31,118 bases of DNA from Chloroflexota bacterium (GTDB lineage: Bacteria; Chloroflexota; UBA6077): positions 1 to 31,118 of the forward strand of contig JAJZQR010000025.1 in the NCBI GenBank assembly GCA_021806765.1, given 5' to 3'. A program made the position numbers and the translations under genes. Shown piece by piece: positions 7,881-15,734 of the stretch. The first letter of the stretch is position 1, and the number at the start of each line of letters is the position of its first letter. The notes beneath the pieces are model-generated. The model was not told where the DNA came from. It did not search any database and saw only the letters and a list, made by a program, of their open reading frames with translations.

Positions 7881-9272
7881 CTAGTCCCACCTTCTCCACT
7901 TCAAGCCGAGGGAAGCGAGTTCCTCCTTCGCCTGCTGGTAGATGGCCATGTAGCTCTCTTTCGGCTCCAGCTTCTCCCGGTCGTACAGATCCCACAGCGT
8001 ACCCCCGGCTGGGGCATCCTTCACCGAGCCCTCGTACTTCTCCAGCAACGCCTTCGCGATCTCGTTGCCCCGCTCTCGGCTCAGGGTTGAGGCCGACTTG
8101 CACACTTCCCCCATCCAGCGGGACTCCAGGGGACTACCATAGTTCACCACGTTGCTCACCACGAACTTCCGGGTCCCGCCCATCGAGTGTCCGCCGCACA
8201 CGGTGGAGACGATGAAGCCCGCAGCCGACTCCCAGAAGTACTGTAGCGTCCCAGGACCCGCGGCCGGATGGTCCCCCATCCCGCCGTCCTGGATCAGGTG
8301 GGTGTTCCGAGCGATGGCCTGCAGGGCGGTACCAGCTACCCACAACTGGTCCCGGGTGACGCGACTCTTGGCCGTGAAGGATGTAGTTCCCGGTCGCATG
8401 TTCTGCGCGAGATTGACCAGCAGCAGTTGGAAGACGCTGGCCACGCTGGTGATTACCGCACCCGCGGGTGACCCCGACATCCCGCCAATGACCGAGTTTA
8501 TGGCCCCGTGGAGCGGTGGGCCGTAGGTGATGGCGAAAGCGGTTCGGTTCAGGTCGTCGTAGTTGGCCTTCAACTCCGAGATGCCGGTGGTCTCGAAGAG
8601 GTCGGTCGGTCTCAGCCCCGTCGCCCGATCCGCCATCGCTATTGTGGCGATGGATGTCGGTGCGTTGTTCACTATGAACATCCCGGGCCTCCCGGCCCGA
8701 GCTAGCGCGCTCCTCAGCCTCGCGACATCCTGTCGATACTGCAGGATCTCCCCGGGCGTTCCGGCAATCACGTCATACTTCCCCTCCACGCGAGTCACCA
8801 GGCCGCCCCAGATCCCGTCCACACATCGGTCCCGGGCACACAGTTCGTACACCAGGGACTGCGTCTCTTCATCGCTGTATGGAGCGGTCTGGATCCCCGC
8901 GCACACGATCGGCTCCGTCGCTTCGTCCGCGACTCCCCGAGCCGCCATGGCTACCCGATCAGCACCCTCTCCCAGGTACAGCACCGAGGGCGCTGCATCC
9001 AGCGCTTGTCTCAACTCCTCCTCGCTGAACTTCACCACCCGCCCTGTGTTCATACAGTAGCTGCCCTGATCCAGGTAGAATCGCACTGCCGCCTCGAACA
9101 CCGCGTCGATCAGCCGATCGTCCATGCAGATCGGGTTCTGCGGGTCGTACTTGATCCCGTACTCCTTGATTAGAGGCTGCAGCCGTTTGAAAATCCCCAG
9201 GTCGAACTGCTTTTCTTCTACCTTCTCCCCATTTCGACACCGGTCAATGACATCCCACAGAGTAGGAACCAT
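7881..9272 (-). CDS. MtmB-type corrinoid methyltransferase lacking pyrrolysine (paralog 1)
   Basis: The protein (463 residues) matches the length and order of archaeal monomethylamine methyltransferase MtmB. It shows the N-terminal segment GSYCMNTGRVVKFSEEEL, a GEGADRV motif, the GRPGM segment at 195-199, and a C-terminal region with a GTLWDLYD motif. MtmB enzymes transfer a methyl group from substrate to Co(I) of a corrinoid protein. The archaeal enzyme uses pyrrolysine at about residue 202 (GMGV-Pyl-GPETS). Here the same place reads GMFIVNNAPTS, with no TAG in the gene, so the amine-binding residue is absent and the substrate is probably not monomethylamine. The start is backed by GGAGGGT nine bases or fewer upstream. 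The family assignment is firm; the substrate is unknown. Confidence 0.85.
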   Translation of the reverse strand: MVPTLWDVIDRCRNGEKVEEKQFDLGIFKRLQPLIKEYGIKYDPQNPICMDDRLIDAVFEAAVRFYLDQGSYCMNTGRVVKFSEEELRQALDAAPSVLYLGEGADRVAMAARGVADEATEPIVCAGIQTAPYSDEETQSLVYELCARDRCVDGIWGGLVTRVEGKYDVIAGTPGEILQYRQDVARLRSALARAGRPGMFIVNNAPTSIATIAMADRATGLRPTDLFETTGISELKANYDDLNRTAFAITYGPPLHGAINSVIGGMSGSPAGAVITSVASVFQLLLVNLAQNMRPGTTSFTAKSRVTRDQLWVAGTALQAIARNTHLIQDGGMGDHPAAGPGTLQYFWESAAGFIVSTVCGGHSMGGTRKFVVSNVVNYGSPLESRWMGEVCKSASTLSRERGNEIAKALLEKYEGSVKDAPAGGTLWDLYDREKLEPKESYMAIYQQAKEELASLGLKWRRWD

Positions 9273-9332
9273 TGCCAGACCCTCCTAATCAGCATCTCTC
9301 TATTGAGATACACGTGAGCCTGTCCTGACGGA

Positions 9333-10064
9333 CTACCCGTGCTCTCCAGGAACCATGTCCGGTTGATTGTCGGAGAAACGAAAGCTGCATTGCTCTCTTC
9401 GCCCACACCTGCTACAGCGCGAGTTGCCACACGAGGCCAGCGATCCTATCGGTTGGAACAGCACCGCCGTCACCGACTTTGATGGCCGAAGGACCCCTGC
9501 CGCGGCTACCTCCACGTGGATTGCCTCGCCTCCAGCGAGGGTCACGATCTCGGCCTGCTCCTGAAGGTCCCAACCATCCTCACCGGGGGCAACCACTGCC
9601 ACCCTGCCTCGCCAGCGAAACCGGGCGGCCAACCGCTTCGTAGCGGCTGTACATGCCCCCAACAGGGCGTACGAGGCCGCCGTCTCGGCAGTCCACGCGC
9701 GGCTGGTCTCCCTCCTGGAGATCAGCGATGCGATGTGGGTGTCCACTTCGCGTCCCAGGGTGCAAACTAGGAAACAGGCCTCGTCCACCCTCGCCAGTCC
9801 CTCTCGCACCACCTCGCTGGCCCGAAAGGACCTTCCGGCAGCGAGCACCATGCCGTCGATGATCCTCACCGGCAGTAGCGATGCTGACGCCCTGGCTTTT
9901 GCCCGAGCCAGCACCTCACGCACCACCTGGCGATGCACCTCGACAATCCGCTCGTCCAGGCGGCTCTGTGCGTCGAAGGGCACCCCCTGGGAGGTCAGAA
10001 CCCGGGATATCTCTACCTCCAGTGGCAGGCGCTGGATCAGAATGGTTTCCAATTGATGGTGCAT
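9333..10064 (-). CDS. MetH activation domain-like protein of a corrinoid methyltransferase system
   Basis: The 243-residue protein resembles stand-alone vitamin B12-dependent methionine synthase activation-domain proteins that accompany corrinoid methyltransferases. Recognisable parts are ACFLVCTLGREVD (about 96-108), an Ala-rich helix ETAASYALLGA, the PSKSVTAVLF motif (194-203) and a C-terminal Cys cluster with C212, C217, C220 and C226, then SFRF. In MetH this domain binds S-adenosylmethionine and remethylates the oxidised cobalamin. The stand-alone forms are presumed to help reactivate a corrinoid protein. The GGGAGG ribosome site touches the ATG at 10064 with no spacer, so a TTG at 10052 is an alternative start. 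It is flanked by the two MtmB paralogs with gaps of 60 and 56 bp. Confidence 0.75.
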   Translation of the reverse strand: MHHQLETILIQRLPLEVEISRVLTSQGVPFDAQSRLDERIVEVHRQVVREVLARAKARASASLLPVRIIDGMVLAAGRSFRASEVVREGLARVDEACFLVCTLGREVDTHIASLISRRETSRAWTAETAASYALLGACTAATKRLAARFRWRGRVAVVAPGEDGWDLQEQAEIVTLAGGEAIHVEVAAAGVLRPSKSVTAVLFQPIGSLASCGNSRCSRCGRREQCSFRFSDNQPDMVPGEHG

Positions 10065-10120
10065 CCTCCCGGGGTTGGGTCCAGAGACAGGAGAACCCTC
10101 CGGAACTGGCCCCAGACCAC

Positions 10121-11572
10121 TCAGTGATCGACTGCCGTCACCAGCGGCTGTGTAGGTAGCGTCACAGAGACGGGCTCTGCCGGGCCCAAGGTGCCCGGGG
10201 CCTCAACGAATTGCAGCCCCAAGCCTGCCAGGTAGTCCTTCACCCTCAGGTAGATGTCGTGGTACTCCCGGCTGGGGCGATGGCGCACCAGGTCATAGCA
10301 CTCATTAATGGCGTACCCGGCTTCAGGCTTCCGATCCTTCAGCCGCTCGGCGATCTTCCACAGCACCGTGCCGGCCTCCGGCCGATTCATCCCCGCACGG
10401 ATAGTGGCATCGGATACCTCCAGCATCCACTCGGCCTCCAGGGGAGTCTGACCAGCATTCATTCTTGCCCTGGAGTGGCGAGGCGCGTACAGATTTGCCC
10501 CGTTGACGGGAGCCTCGATGCAGCGGATGGCGCCCTCCAGCAGATTGTTCTCGGTACCGGGCCCGGAGGTCGGAATCACCCAGGCCATGCAGATGGTGTT
10601 GGTGTGGCGGTTCAGCGCCTGGTTTACCACGCTTCGGGCCCAGTTTAGGGGTTGGAGCATGATCCTCATCGCTGACAGGGCCTGGACGTGCTCCACACCG
10701 GTGTAGTTGATGTAGTCTCGGTAGGCCAGCATGGCGCCAATCGGCTTAGCGATGCCCTCAATGATCGCACCCTCGGCCCCGCCACAGAAACCGCCCGCCA
10801 GGGCGAAGGATCCGGAGAGCTTGAAGCATCCGTAGTCCTCGAAGACCATGGCGGCAGTGAGCAGGTCGTGCTCCATCTTCAGGTCGGGCAGGATGGAAAG
10901 AAGGATTCCATCGGTGGGCCGGAGGCCCATCTCCGGGTCCATTCCGGCAATGAGGGTCGACGCCCGAGTATTGATGGGGTAGTACACGATGGCCAGCCCC
11001 GGCCGACCCGCCTTTCGGATCCCCTCTCGCATCCAGGCGACCTGCCGCCGGGACGCGTATGCCTCCAGGGGCATGCCCTGGATTTCGATCCCGTCGATCC
11101 GGCTGAAGTTGAAGCCCTCGATGAAGTCGGTCCGGGGGATCTGAGCGAAGTTCTTCACCACTACGTCCGCGATATCCTCGGTGAAGGGGGTGTGGTGGCC
11201 AGGGCAGAAGTTGAGCGGCTCCTTGCCCTCGATCTGGCGTTGCCTGAAAACCCGTGCGTCTCGGCCCTCACCCATGATGACGTAATTGGGGGCATCCTGG
11301 ATCGCCTGAAGGATCTCCTCCCGGGTGAACTTCACCACACGGCGGGTGGTCACGCACCACAGGCCCGTGGTGGTGAGCAGCTCGAGGGCCGCCTCGAAGG
11401 CCCGGTCCGGCAGGGACTCGTCCATGTTGAACCAGGAACCGTCATTGGGGTAGCGAACATCGTACTTCTTCGTGAGTTCGCTGATCTTCTTGAAGAGCGC
11501 CAGTTCCCATTCCTTGTCCTCCACCTTTGGCCCGGTTTGGGTGCGCTCTGCTATCTCAAGGAGGCTGATCAT
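10121..11572 (-). CDS. MtmB-type corrinoid methyltransferase lacking pyrrolysine (paralog 2)
   Basis: This 483-residue relative of the 7881-9272 product has the same landmarks: LWCVTTRRVVKFTREEI near residue 72, VIMGEGRDARV near 98-108 and GRPGL at 189-193. The position of MtmB pyrrolysine is occupied by IVYYPINTRAS, with no in-frame TAG. The two paralogs have clearly diverged, especially after residue 120, so they may act on different substrates or form a mixed complex. The C-terminus carries about 25 extra residues (GPAEPVSVTLPTQPLV), absent from paralog 1. It follows the corrinoid gene by 36 bp and uses AGAGGAT as a likely ribosome site. It is probably a methyl donor-side transferase to the corrinoid protein. 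Confidence 0.84.
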   Translation of the reverse strand: MISLLEIAERTQTGPKVEDKEWELALFKKISELTKKYDVRYPNDGSWFNMDESLPDRAFEAALELLTTTGLWCVTTRRVVKFTREEILQAIQDAPNYVIMGEGRDARVFRQRQIEGKEPLNFCPGHHTPFTEDIADVVVKNFAQIPRTDFIEGFNFSRIDGIEIQGMPLEAYASRRQVAWMREGIRKAGRPGLAIVYYPINTRASTLIAGMDPEMGLRPTDGILLSILPDLKMEHDLLTAAMVFEDYGCFKLSGSFALAGGFCGGAEGAIIEGIAKPIGAMLAYRDYINYTGVEHVQALSAMRIMLQPLNWARSVVNQALNRHTNTICMAWVIPTSGPGTENNLLEGAIRCIEAPVNGANLYAPRHSRARMNAGQTPLEAEWMLEVSDATIRAGMNRPEAGTVLWKIAERLKDRKPEAGYAINECYDLVRHRPSREYHDIYLRVKDYLAGLGLQFVEAPGTLGPAEPVSVTLPTQPLVTAVDH

Positions 11573-11608
11573 AGCTCTATCCTCTCATGGAAATGGCACC
11601 GCTTGGGG

Positions 11609-12277
11609 TTAGCCGGCAACACCGACCAGCTCTCTGGCAACCTTGACTGCTTCGATGGCATCCCGGCCATATCCATCGGCGCCGATTTGGCTCGCCCACT
11701 CCTGAGTCACCGCGCCGCCGCCGATCATGACCTTGTAGCGATCCTTCAGCTTGGCTGCCCTAAGGTCGTCGATCACTTCTCGCTGATAGGGCATGGTGGT
11801 GGTCAGGAGCGAGGAAAGGGCGATGATATCAGCGTTCACTTCCTTGGCCTTGGCGATGATGGTGGCGCTCTTCACGTCCACGCCGAGGTCGTGGACCTCG
11901 AAGCCTCCGGCTCGCATCATCATGCCGACGATGTTCTTTCCTACGGAGTGCATGTCGGCCTCCACCGTGGCGATCACGACCACTTTCTTGGCATAGCCCT
12001 CCCCTTCGGGAATTGCCGGCTCCAGCACGTCGGCGACCGCCGTCATGGCATCTCCGGCCATTACCAGATGAGGAAGGAAGTACTCTCCTTCGCCGAACCT
12101 CTTGCCGACGATGTCGGAGGCCCGGGTGAGCACGTCCTTCAGTGCCATCACAGGGTCGACTCCGGACTCCAGGGCCTCCTTGGCTTTGGCTGCGGCCTGG
12201 TCCTGGTCGCATTCCACGATGGCGTTAACCATCTCGTCCAGTAGTTGGTTAGTCTTGGCGTCCTCGTTGACTGTCAT
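11609..12277 (-). CDS. Methyltransferase cognate corrinoid protein (MtmC/MtbC-like)
   Basis: This is the methyl carrier of the operon, 222 residues long. An N-terminal B12-binding helical cap (about residues 10-90, with VMALKDVLTRASDIVGKRF) is followed by a Rossmann-like B12-binding domain. That domain has DMHSVGKN, in which His110 of the D-x-H-x-x-G signature is the lower cobalt ligand, then ALSSLLTTTM and VMIGGGAVT. Length and motifs match corrinoid proteins of methylamine and methoxy-compound methyltransferases. The ATG at 12277 is chosen because AAGGAGGGG lies 10 bases upstream; the longer frame to 12529 has no homology and overlaps a hairpin. It is the first of the closely spaced methyltransferase genes. 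Confidence 0.92.
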   Translation of the reverse strand: MTVNEDAKTNQLLDEMVNAIVECDQDQAAAKAKEALESGVDPVMALKDVLTRASDIVGKRFGEGEYFLPHLVMAGDAMTAVADVLEPAIPEGEGYAKKVVVIATVEADMHSVGKNIVGMMMRAGGFEVHDLGVDVKSATIIAKAKEVNADIIALSSLLTTTMPYQREVIDDLRAAKLKDRYKVMIGGGAVTQEWASQIGADGYGRDAIEAVKVARELVGVAG

Positions 12278-12490
12278 CCTCAAATCCCCTCCTTTGCCCT
12301 GTCCGTTGGGCAGCCTTTCAGTGGGGTGTCGGCCCACCGCTGGCTTGCTTCGACGATCCTGTCCTTGACCGCAGCGGCCACCCCCAAAAGTCCGCTCGCT
12401 TCTCAGCATAGCTCTACCCGCCGATCGCTCCACAGAACAGCTCTGGGCAGAGCCCGGCGAGTGGCCGAATGTGTGATCGTGGAGGGTGGG

Positions 12491-12539
12491 TGGCGCCGGG
12501 TCTTCGGAAGCTTGGTTCACCTCCTCCAACCCGGCGCCA
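12491..12539 (-). promoter_or_regulatory. Leader hairpin upstream of the corrinoid operon
   Basis: Within the 298-bp gap between the transporter and corrinoid genes, TGGCGCCGGGT (12491-12501) and ACCCGGCGCCA (12529-12539) form a perfect 11-bp inverted repeat with a 27-nt loop. On the minus strand the loop contains GGAGGAGGTG, a strong ribosome-binding sequence with no convincing gene behind it. The structure could be a terminator-like boundary after the transporter gene or a leader element for the corrinoid gene. No U-tract follows. The rest of the gap holds no gene I can support. Confidence 0.45.
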
Positions 12540-12575
12540 TCACCACAACCACATCGATGGTGAGGGTCGGGGGTC

Positions 12576-13928
12576 TTAGGATCCCATGCTCAGCTTGCTC
12601 AGCATGGCCCCCATGCCCATCAGCACCTGCCAGGCCCCCCAGAGGGCCAGGGCCGTCAGCAGTACCAAGAACGCGTTCTCCCAGATGCTATTCTTGCGCA
12701 CGCCCATGAGGTCAGTTCGGTTCATGATGAGCAGCAGGCCCAACGATACCAGGGGCAGCAGCACCACCTGAGCCGCATTCACCACCACCGTGAGCCACAC
12801 GAAGCCAGGCATCCCAGGCACGGCCCACACCAGGGCGGCCACGAAGATGAAGTAGTAGGCGACCTGCACTATTGGATCACGGTTCGGGTCGGCGTACCTC
12901 TTTACGCGATCGGGCCACGTCAGCCGGATGGCATCCTTCAGGATCAGCGGCCCGCCCAGAGCGTAACCAAGCGTCGAACTGAACGTCGCACCCAAGACGC
13001 CCAAGTAGAAGATCACGGCTCCGATGTTGCCCATGAGCTCGGACAGCATCCTCGCCATGTCATCGACGCCCTCCACCACGATGCCTCTCGGCTTCAGCAC
13101 CTCGGCACCTAGAACCCAGATCGCCAGGTCGATGACGATCAGCACGAAGACGCCGAAGGCCAGATCGTAGATCTGAACCTTCCGATGCTTGGGCTTGGTC
13201 CATCCTTTCTCCGCCATAAAGTAGGGGTACAACAGGTTCGCCAGGGAACCCCCTACGGCCCCGATCAGGGATACCACGATCATTATGGCGGCGAAGGGGC
13301 CTGTCTGAGCCGGGACGGAGAATGCGAATAACCCTCCAGCGGCCGCGCCCACATCCGGTCTCATATAGATGGCTGCACCCACCAGGCTCACAACCATCAC
13401 GACCAGAATGACTATCATGGCTTTCTCGACCGGACCGTATAGTGCCCGGTAGGTGAGCACCCAGGCGGCGGCCACGGCGACCACTGACCAGATCAGCGTG
13501 TTTCCTACGCCAGAGATGTGGGCGAGGGCGTTTCCGGCCCCCGAGACCATGTAGGAGTTGTAGAAGTGAAACAGGATGACCGTACCGATCGCCACTACCA
13601 TCGGCATCGCCTTGTGGATCTTCTGGTAACCGGCTAGAAGAGTGATGCCTTTCTGGTTAAGTAACTGGAACTTGGCGATCAGATTCACCAGGCCGAAGCG
13701 GACGATTAGGGAGAGGGCCAGCGCCCACATCAAGGTGTAACCGTAGTTGGCCCCGGCTACCGACGCATCGACCAGATCGCCGGCTCCCAGCCACGAGAGC
13801 ACTACCACGATGCCGGGCCCCCAGGACTTCACGTATCCCCAGAAGGATGAAGGCACGGGAGCATCCTTCAGATTCGGAGCGGCTCTGTCACTGGCATCCA
13901 ATGGCATAGGGGCATCTAGCTGCGACAT
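12576..13928 (-). CDS. Non-canonical Nramp-like (SLC11 superfamily) transporter
   Basis: This 450-residue membrane protein has about 11 hydrophobic segments and the overall Nramp pattern, including the first helix GPGIVVVLSWLGAGDLVDAS followed by AGANYGY. Canonical metal-transporting Nramps have DPGN in helix 1 and an MPH motif in helix 6. Here the first is GAGDLVD and the helix-6 area reads GGSLANLLYPYFMAEKGW. The metal-binding residues are therefore altered and the substrate may not be Mn or Fe. Nramp-related Mg transporters and other divergent members are the nearest known comparison. GGGAGGCAGGAA precedes the ATG. Its place between an oxidoreductase and the corrinoid gene suggests import of a substrate or cofactor metal for this pathway; this is inference. 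Confidence 0.8.
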   Translation of the reverse strand: MSQLDAPMPLDASDRAAPNLKDAPVPSSFWGYVKSWGPGIVVVLSWLGAGDLVDASVAGANYGYTLMWALALSLIVRFGLVNLIAKFQLLNQKGITLLAGYQKIHKAMPMVVAIGTVILFHFYNSYMVSGAGNALAHISGVGNTLIWSVVAVAAAWVLTYRALYGPVEKAMIVILVVMVVSLVGAAIYMRPDVGAAAGGLFAFSVPAQTGPFAAIMIVVSLIGAVGGSLANLLYPYFMAEKGWTKPKHRKVQIYDLAFGVFVLIVIDLAIWVLGAEVLKPRGIVVEGVDDMARMLSELMGNIGAVIFYLGVLGATFSSTLGYALGGPLILKDAIRLTWPDRVKRYADPNRDPIVQVAYYFIFVAALVWAVPGMPGFVWLTVVVNAAQVVLLPLVSLGLLLIMNRTDLMGVRKNSIWENAFLVLLTALALWGAWQVLMGMGAMLSKLSMGS

Positions 13929-14186
13929 TTCCTGCCTCCCTCGTTGCTCTACCGTTGCGAATTGTCACGCTGCTCGAAATGGATAACGGCTGCCTTGACT
14001 TCACGGAGAGTTGGGAGCGTTGCCAGTGAACCAGCTTTCGGTGGAGCGCGAGCCGACTTGGACGAGCGGCGCTCTCCCACCGGCGAGCACCTGCCCTCAA
14101 TAGCTGAGACTCCGATCCGAACCTCAGGAGACACTTGGATTCTCCTAGCTGGGCCCCATCCTCCACAGGACTCGGGGCATTCGGAA

Positions 14187-15533
14187 CTATACCGTGCCTA
14201 GCGGAATTCCTCTGGACTCCAGCGCGGCCTGCACATCGGCGACGTCCAATTGCCGTGGGGTAACCCGCTTTCGGGCCGCCAGGGCGGCAGCTGTCCCGGC
14301 CGCCTCTCCGGTCAGCGCGCAGGCCGGCACGTTTCTCGTCGAGCCGTGGGCGACCTCGTCGGTAGAGATGCATCGCCCCGCTACCAGCAAACCCTCCACA
14401 CCCTTTGGTAGTAGGGCACGATAGGGAATGCCATAGCCGCCCTTGACAGTGACCATAGTTCCCCCCTCACCCCCGGGCTCGTGGATGTCGACGGCGGAGA
14501 CAGAGAGGCCGATGGCATCGGGGAAGCGGGCCTGGGATTGGACCTCATCTCCGGTGAGGATGTAGTCCCCTTCGATGCGGCGGGTCTCCCGCACCCCTAG
14601 CTTGGGAGCGATGTCCAGGAGAGCTGCGTTCTCGAAGCCGGGCACGTACTTCTTGAAGAAGTCGTAGACGTTGTAAGCCTGCTTGCGGATCTCCACCTCG
14701 GCCCGGCTGAGGGCCCGTTCGTCCAGGGCATTGCCCTGAACTCGAGTGGCGTTTATGTTGATCTCGCCCGGCAGCATGCCGGTCTTCACAGTGATATGAT
14801 CCTTGGGTACCGTGTAGTCGCCAGCTTCTTTGGCCTTCCTGATGAGACTGATGAACCCGGTGGCCAGCAACTTGAAGACGTAGTCTTCGTTTCTGTCACC
14901 ACCTTCGGGAGGCAACACGTTGTCGAAGGTGAACTCCTCGGGGTGATCACGCATGTACTGGGCTAGCATGGGCACATCCACGTTGATCAGCCGCACATAG
15001 GCAGTCATCGGCTGGGTTCTGCCATCGCTCGGGCGGCCAAACATGAAGCGGGCGCCGGCCAGAGCTGCCACGTCGCCGTCACCGGTGGCGTCCACCAGCG
15101 CTTTCGACAGAATGAGCCTTTGGCCGGACTTGACTTGGACTTCCAGGCCACGAACCCGATCGCTCATTACCACGTCCGTGATCTGGGCGTGGAGCAGGAT
15201 CTCGATCTTGGCTTCCTCCAACGCCTCGATGATGACGCGCTGGATGATCTCGGGGTCAAAGATACCGCTGAACTGGCCCCACGAGGACTGCTGCTTGGAG
15301 GTGTCGGCGCCGCCCATTTGCTCGGCGCGCCGCATCATTTCGAGGAAGACGCCGGTCTGCACTTCGCCGTGCGGCTTGGTCAAACGGCCGGCCGTAAGGT
15401 TTCCGCCGATGAAGCCGCTACCCTCCACCAAGAGGGTCTTGGCACCTTCCCGACCTGCCGCTAAAGCCGCAACGACACCGGTAACGCCGGCACCCGCCAC
15501 CACCACGTCGTATTCGCCGAAGAGCCCCAGCAT
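14187..15533 (-). CDS. FAD-dependent oxidoreductase (FAD_oxidored family)
   Basis: The 448-residue protein begins with the dinucleotide-binding motif YDVVVAGAGVTGVVAALAAG (residues 8-27), then SGFIGGNLTAG. It contains VDATGDGDVAALAGA (about 168-182) and ends with a second FAD-contact motif, GLLVAGRCISTDEVAHGSTR, followed by ACALTGEAAGTAAAL. This arrangement is typical of the FAD_oxidored family (PF12831), whose members oxidise varied organic acids and hydroxy compounds; the substrate is unknown. GGGAGGG lies 8 bases before the ATG. It follows the GntR gene by 201 bp and precedes the transporter by 258 bp. A second flavoprotein of the same broad type, broken by an insertion, sits at the far end of the operon. 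Confidence 0.88.
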   Translation of the reverse strand: MLGLFGEYDVVVAGAGVTGVVAALAAGREGAKTLLVEGSGFIGGNLTAGRLTKPHGEVQTGVFLEMMRRAEQMGGADTSKQQSSWGQFSGIFDPEIIQRVIIEALEEAKIEILLHAQITDVVMSDRVRGLEVQVKSGQRLILSKALVDATGDGDVAALAGARFMFGRPSDGRTQPMTAYVRLINVDVPMLAQYMRDHPEEFTFDNVLPPEGGDRNEDYVFKLLATGFISLIRKAKEAGDYTVPKDHITVKTGMLPGEININATRVQGNALDERALSRAEVEIRKQAYNVYDFFKKYVPGFENAALLDIAPKLGVRETRRIEGDYILTGDEVQSQARFPDAIGLSVSAVDIHEPGGEGGTMVTVKGGYGIPYRALLPKGVEGLLVAGRCISTDEVAHGSTRNVPACALTGEAAGTAAALAARKRVTPRQLDVADVQAALESRGIPLGTV

Positions 15534-15734
15534 TGGCTTACCCTCCCGTCCATATATGACGACATCGGCCTGTTCGGCCAGCCGTGTGAAAGGGCAGACT
15601 GAGGACCGAAACGAAGGCGCTACGAAGTGCGGCCGTCTTATCGCCGCAATGCCGATTCGCTTCTCCGGCCTGTTTGCGCAGCAACCAGTAGTCGCTGTTG
15701 GGTGTTCTGGCGCTTCTTGACCATGTCCGGATTG

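Noticed and set aside
10688..12244. 518-codon plus-strand frame opposite the MtmB-like and corrinoid genes.
   Set aside because: It is antisense to two genes with strong family motifs and has none of its own.
12278..12575. Cobalamin riboswitch upstream of the corrinoid operon.
   Set aside because: GGTGAA, GACCCGGCGCC and GGCCACT appear on the minus strand, but their spacing does not match the GGTG-x-AA-x-TCC core and the B12-box arrangement.
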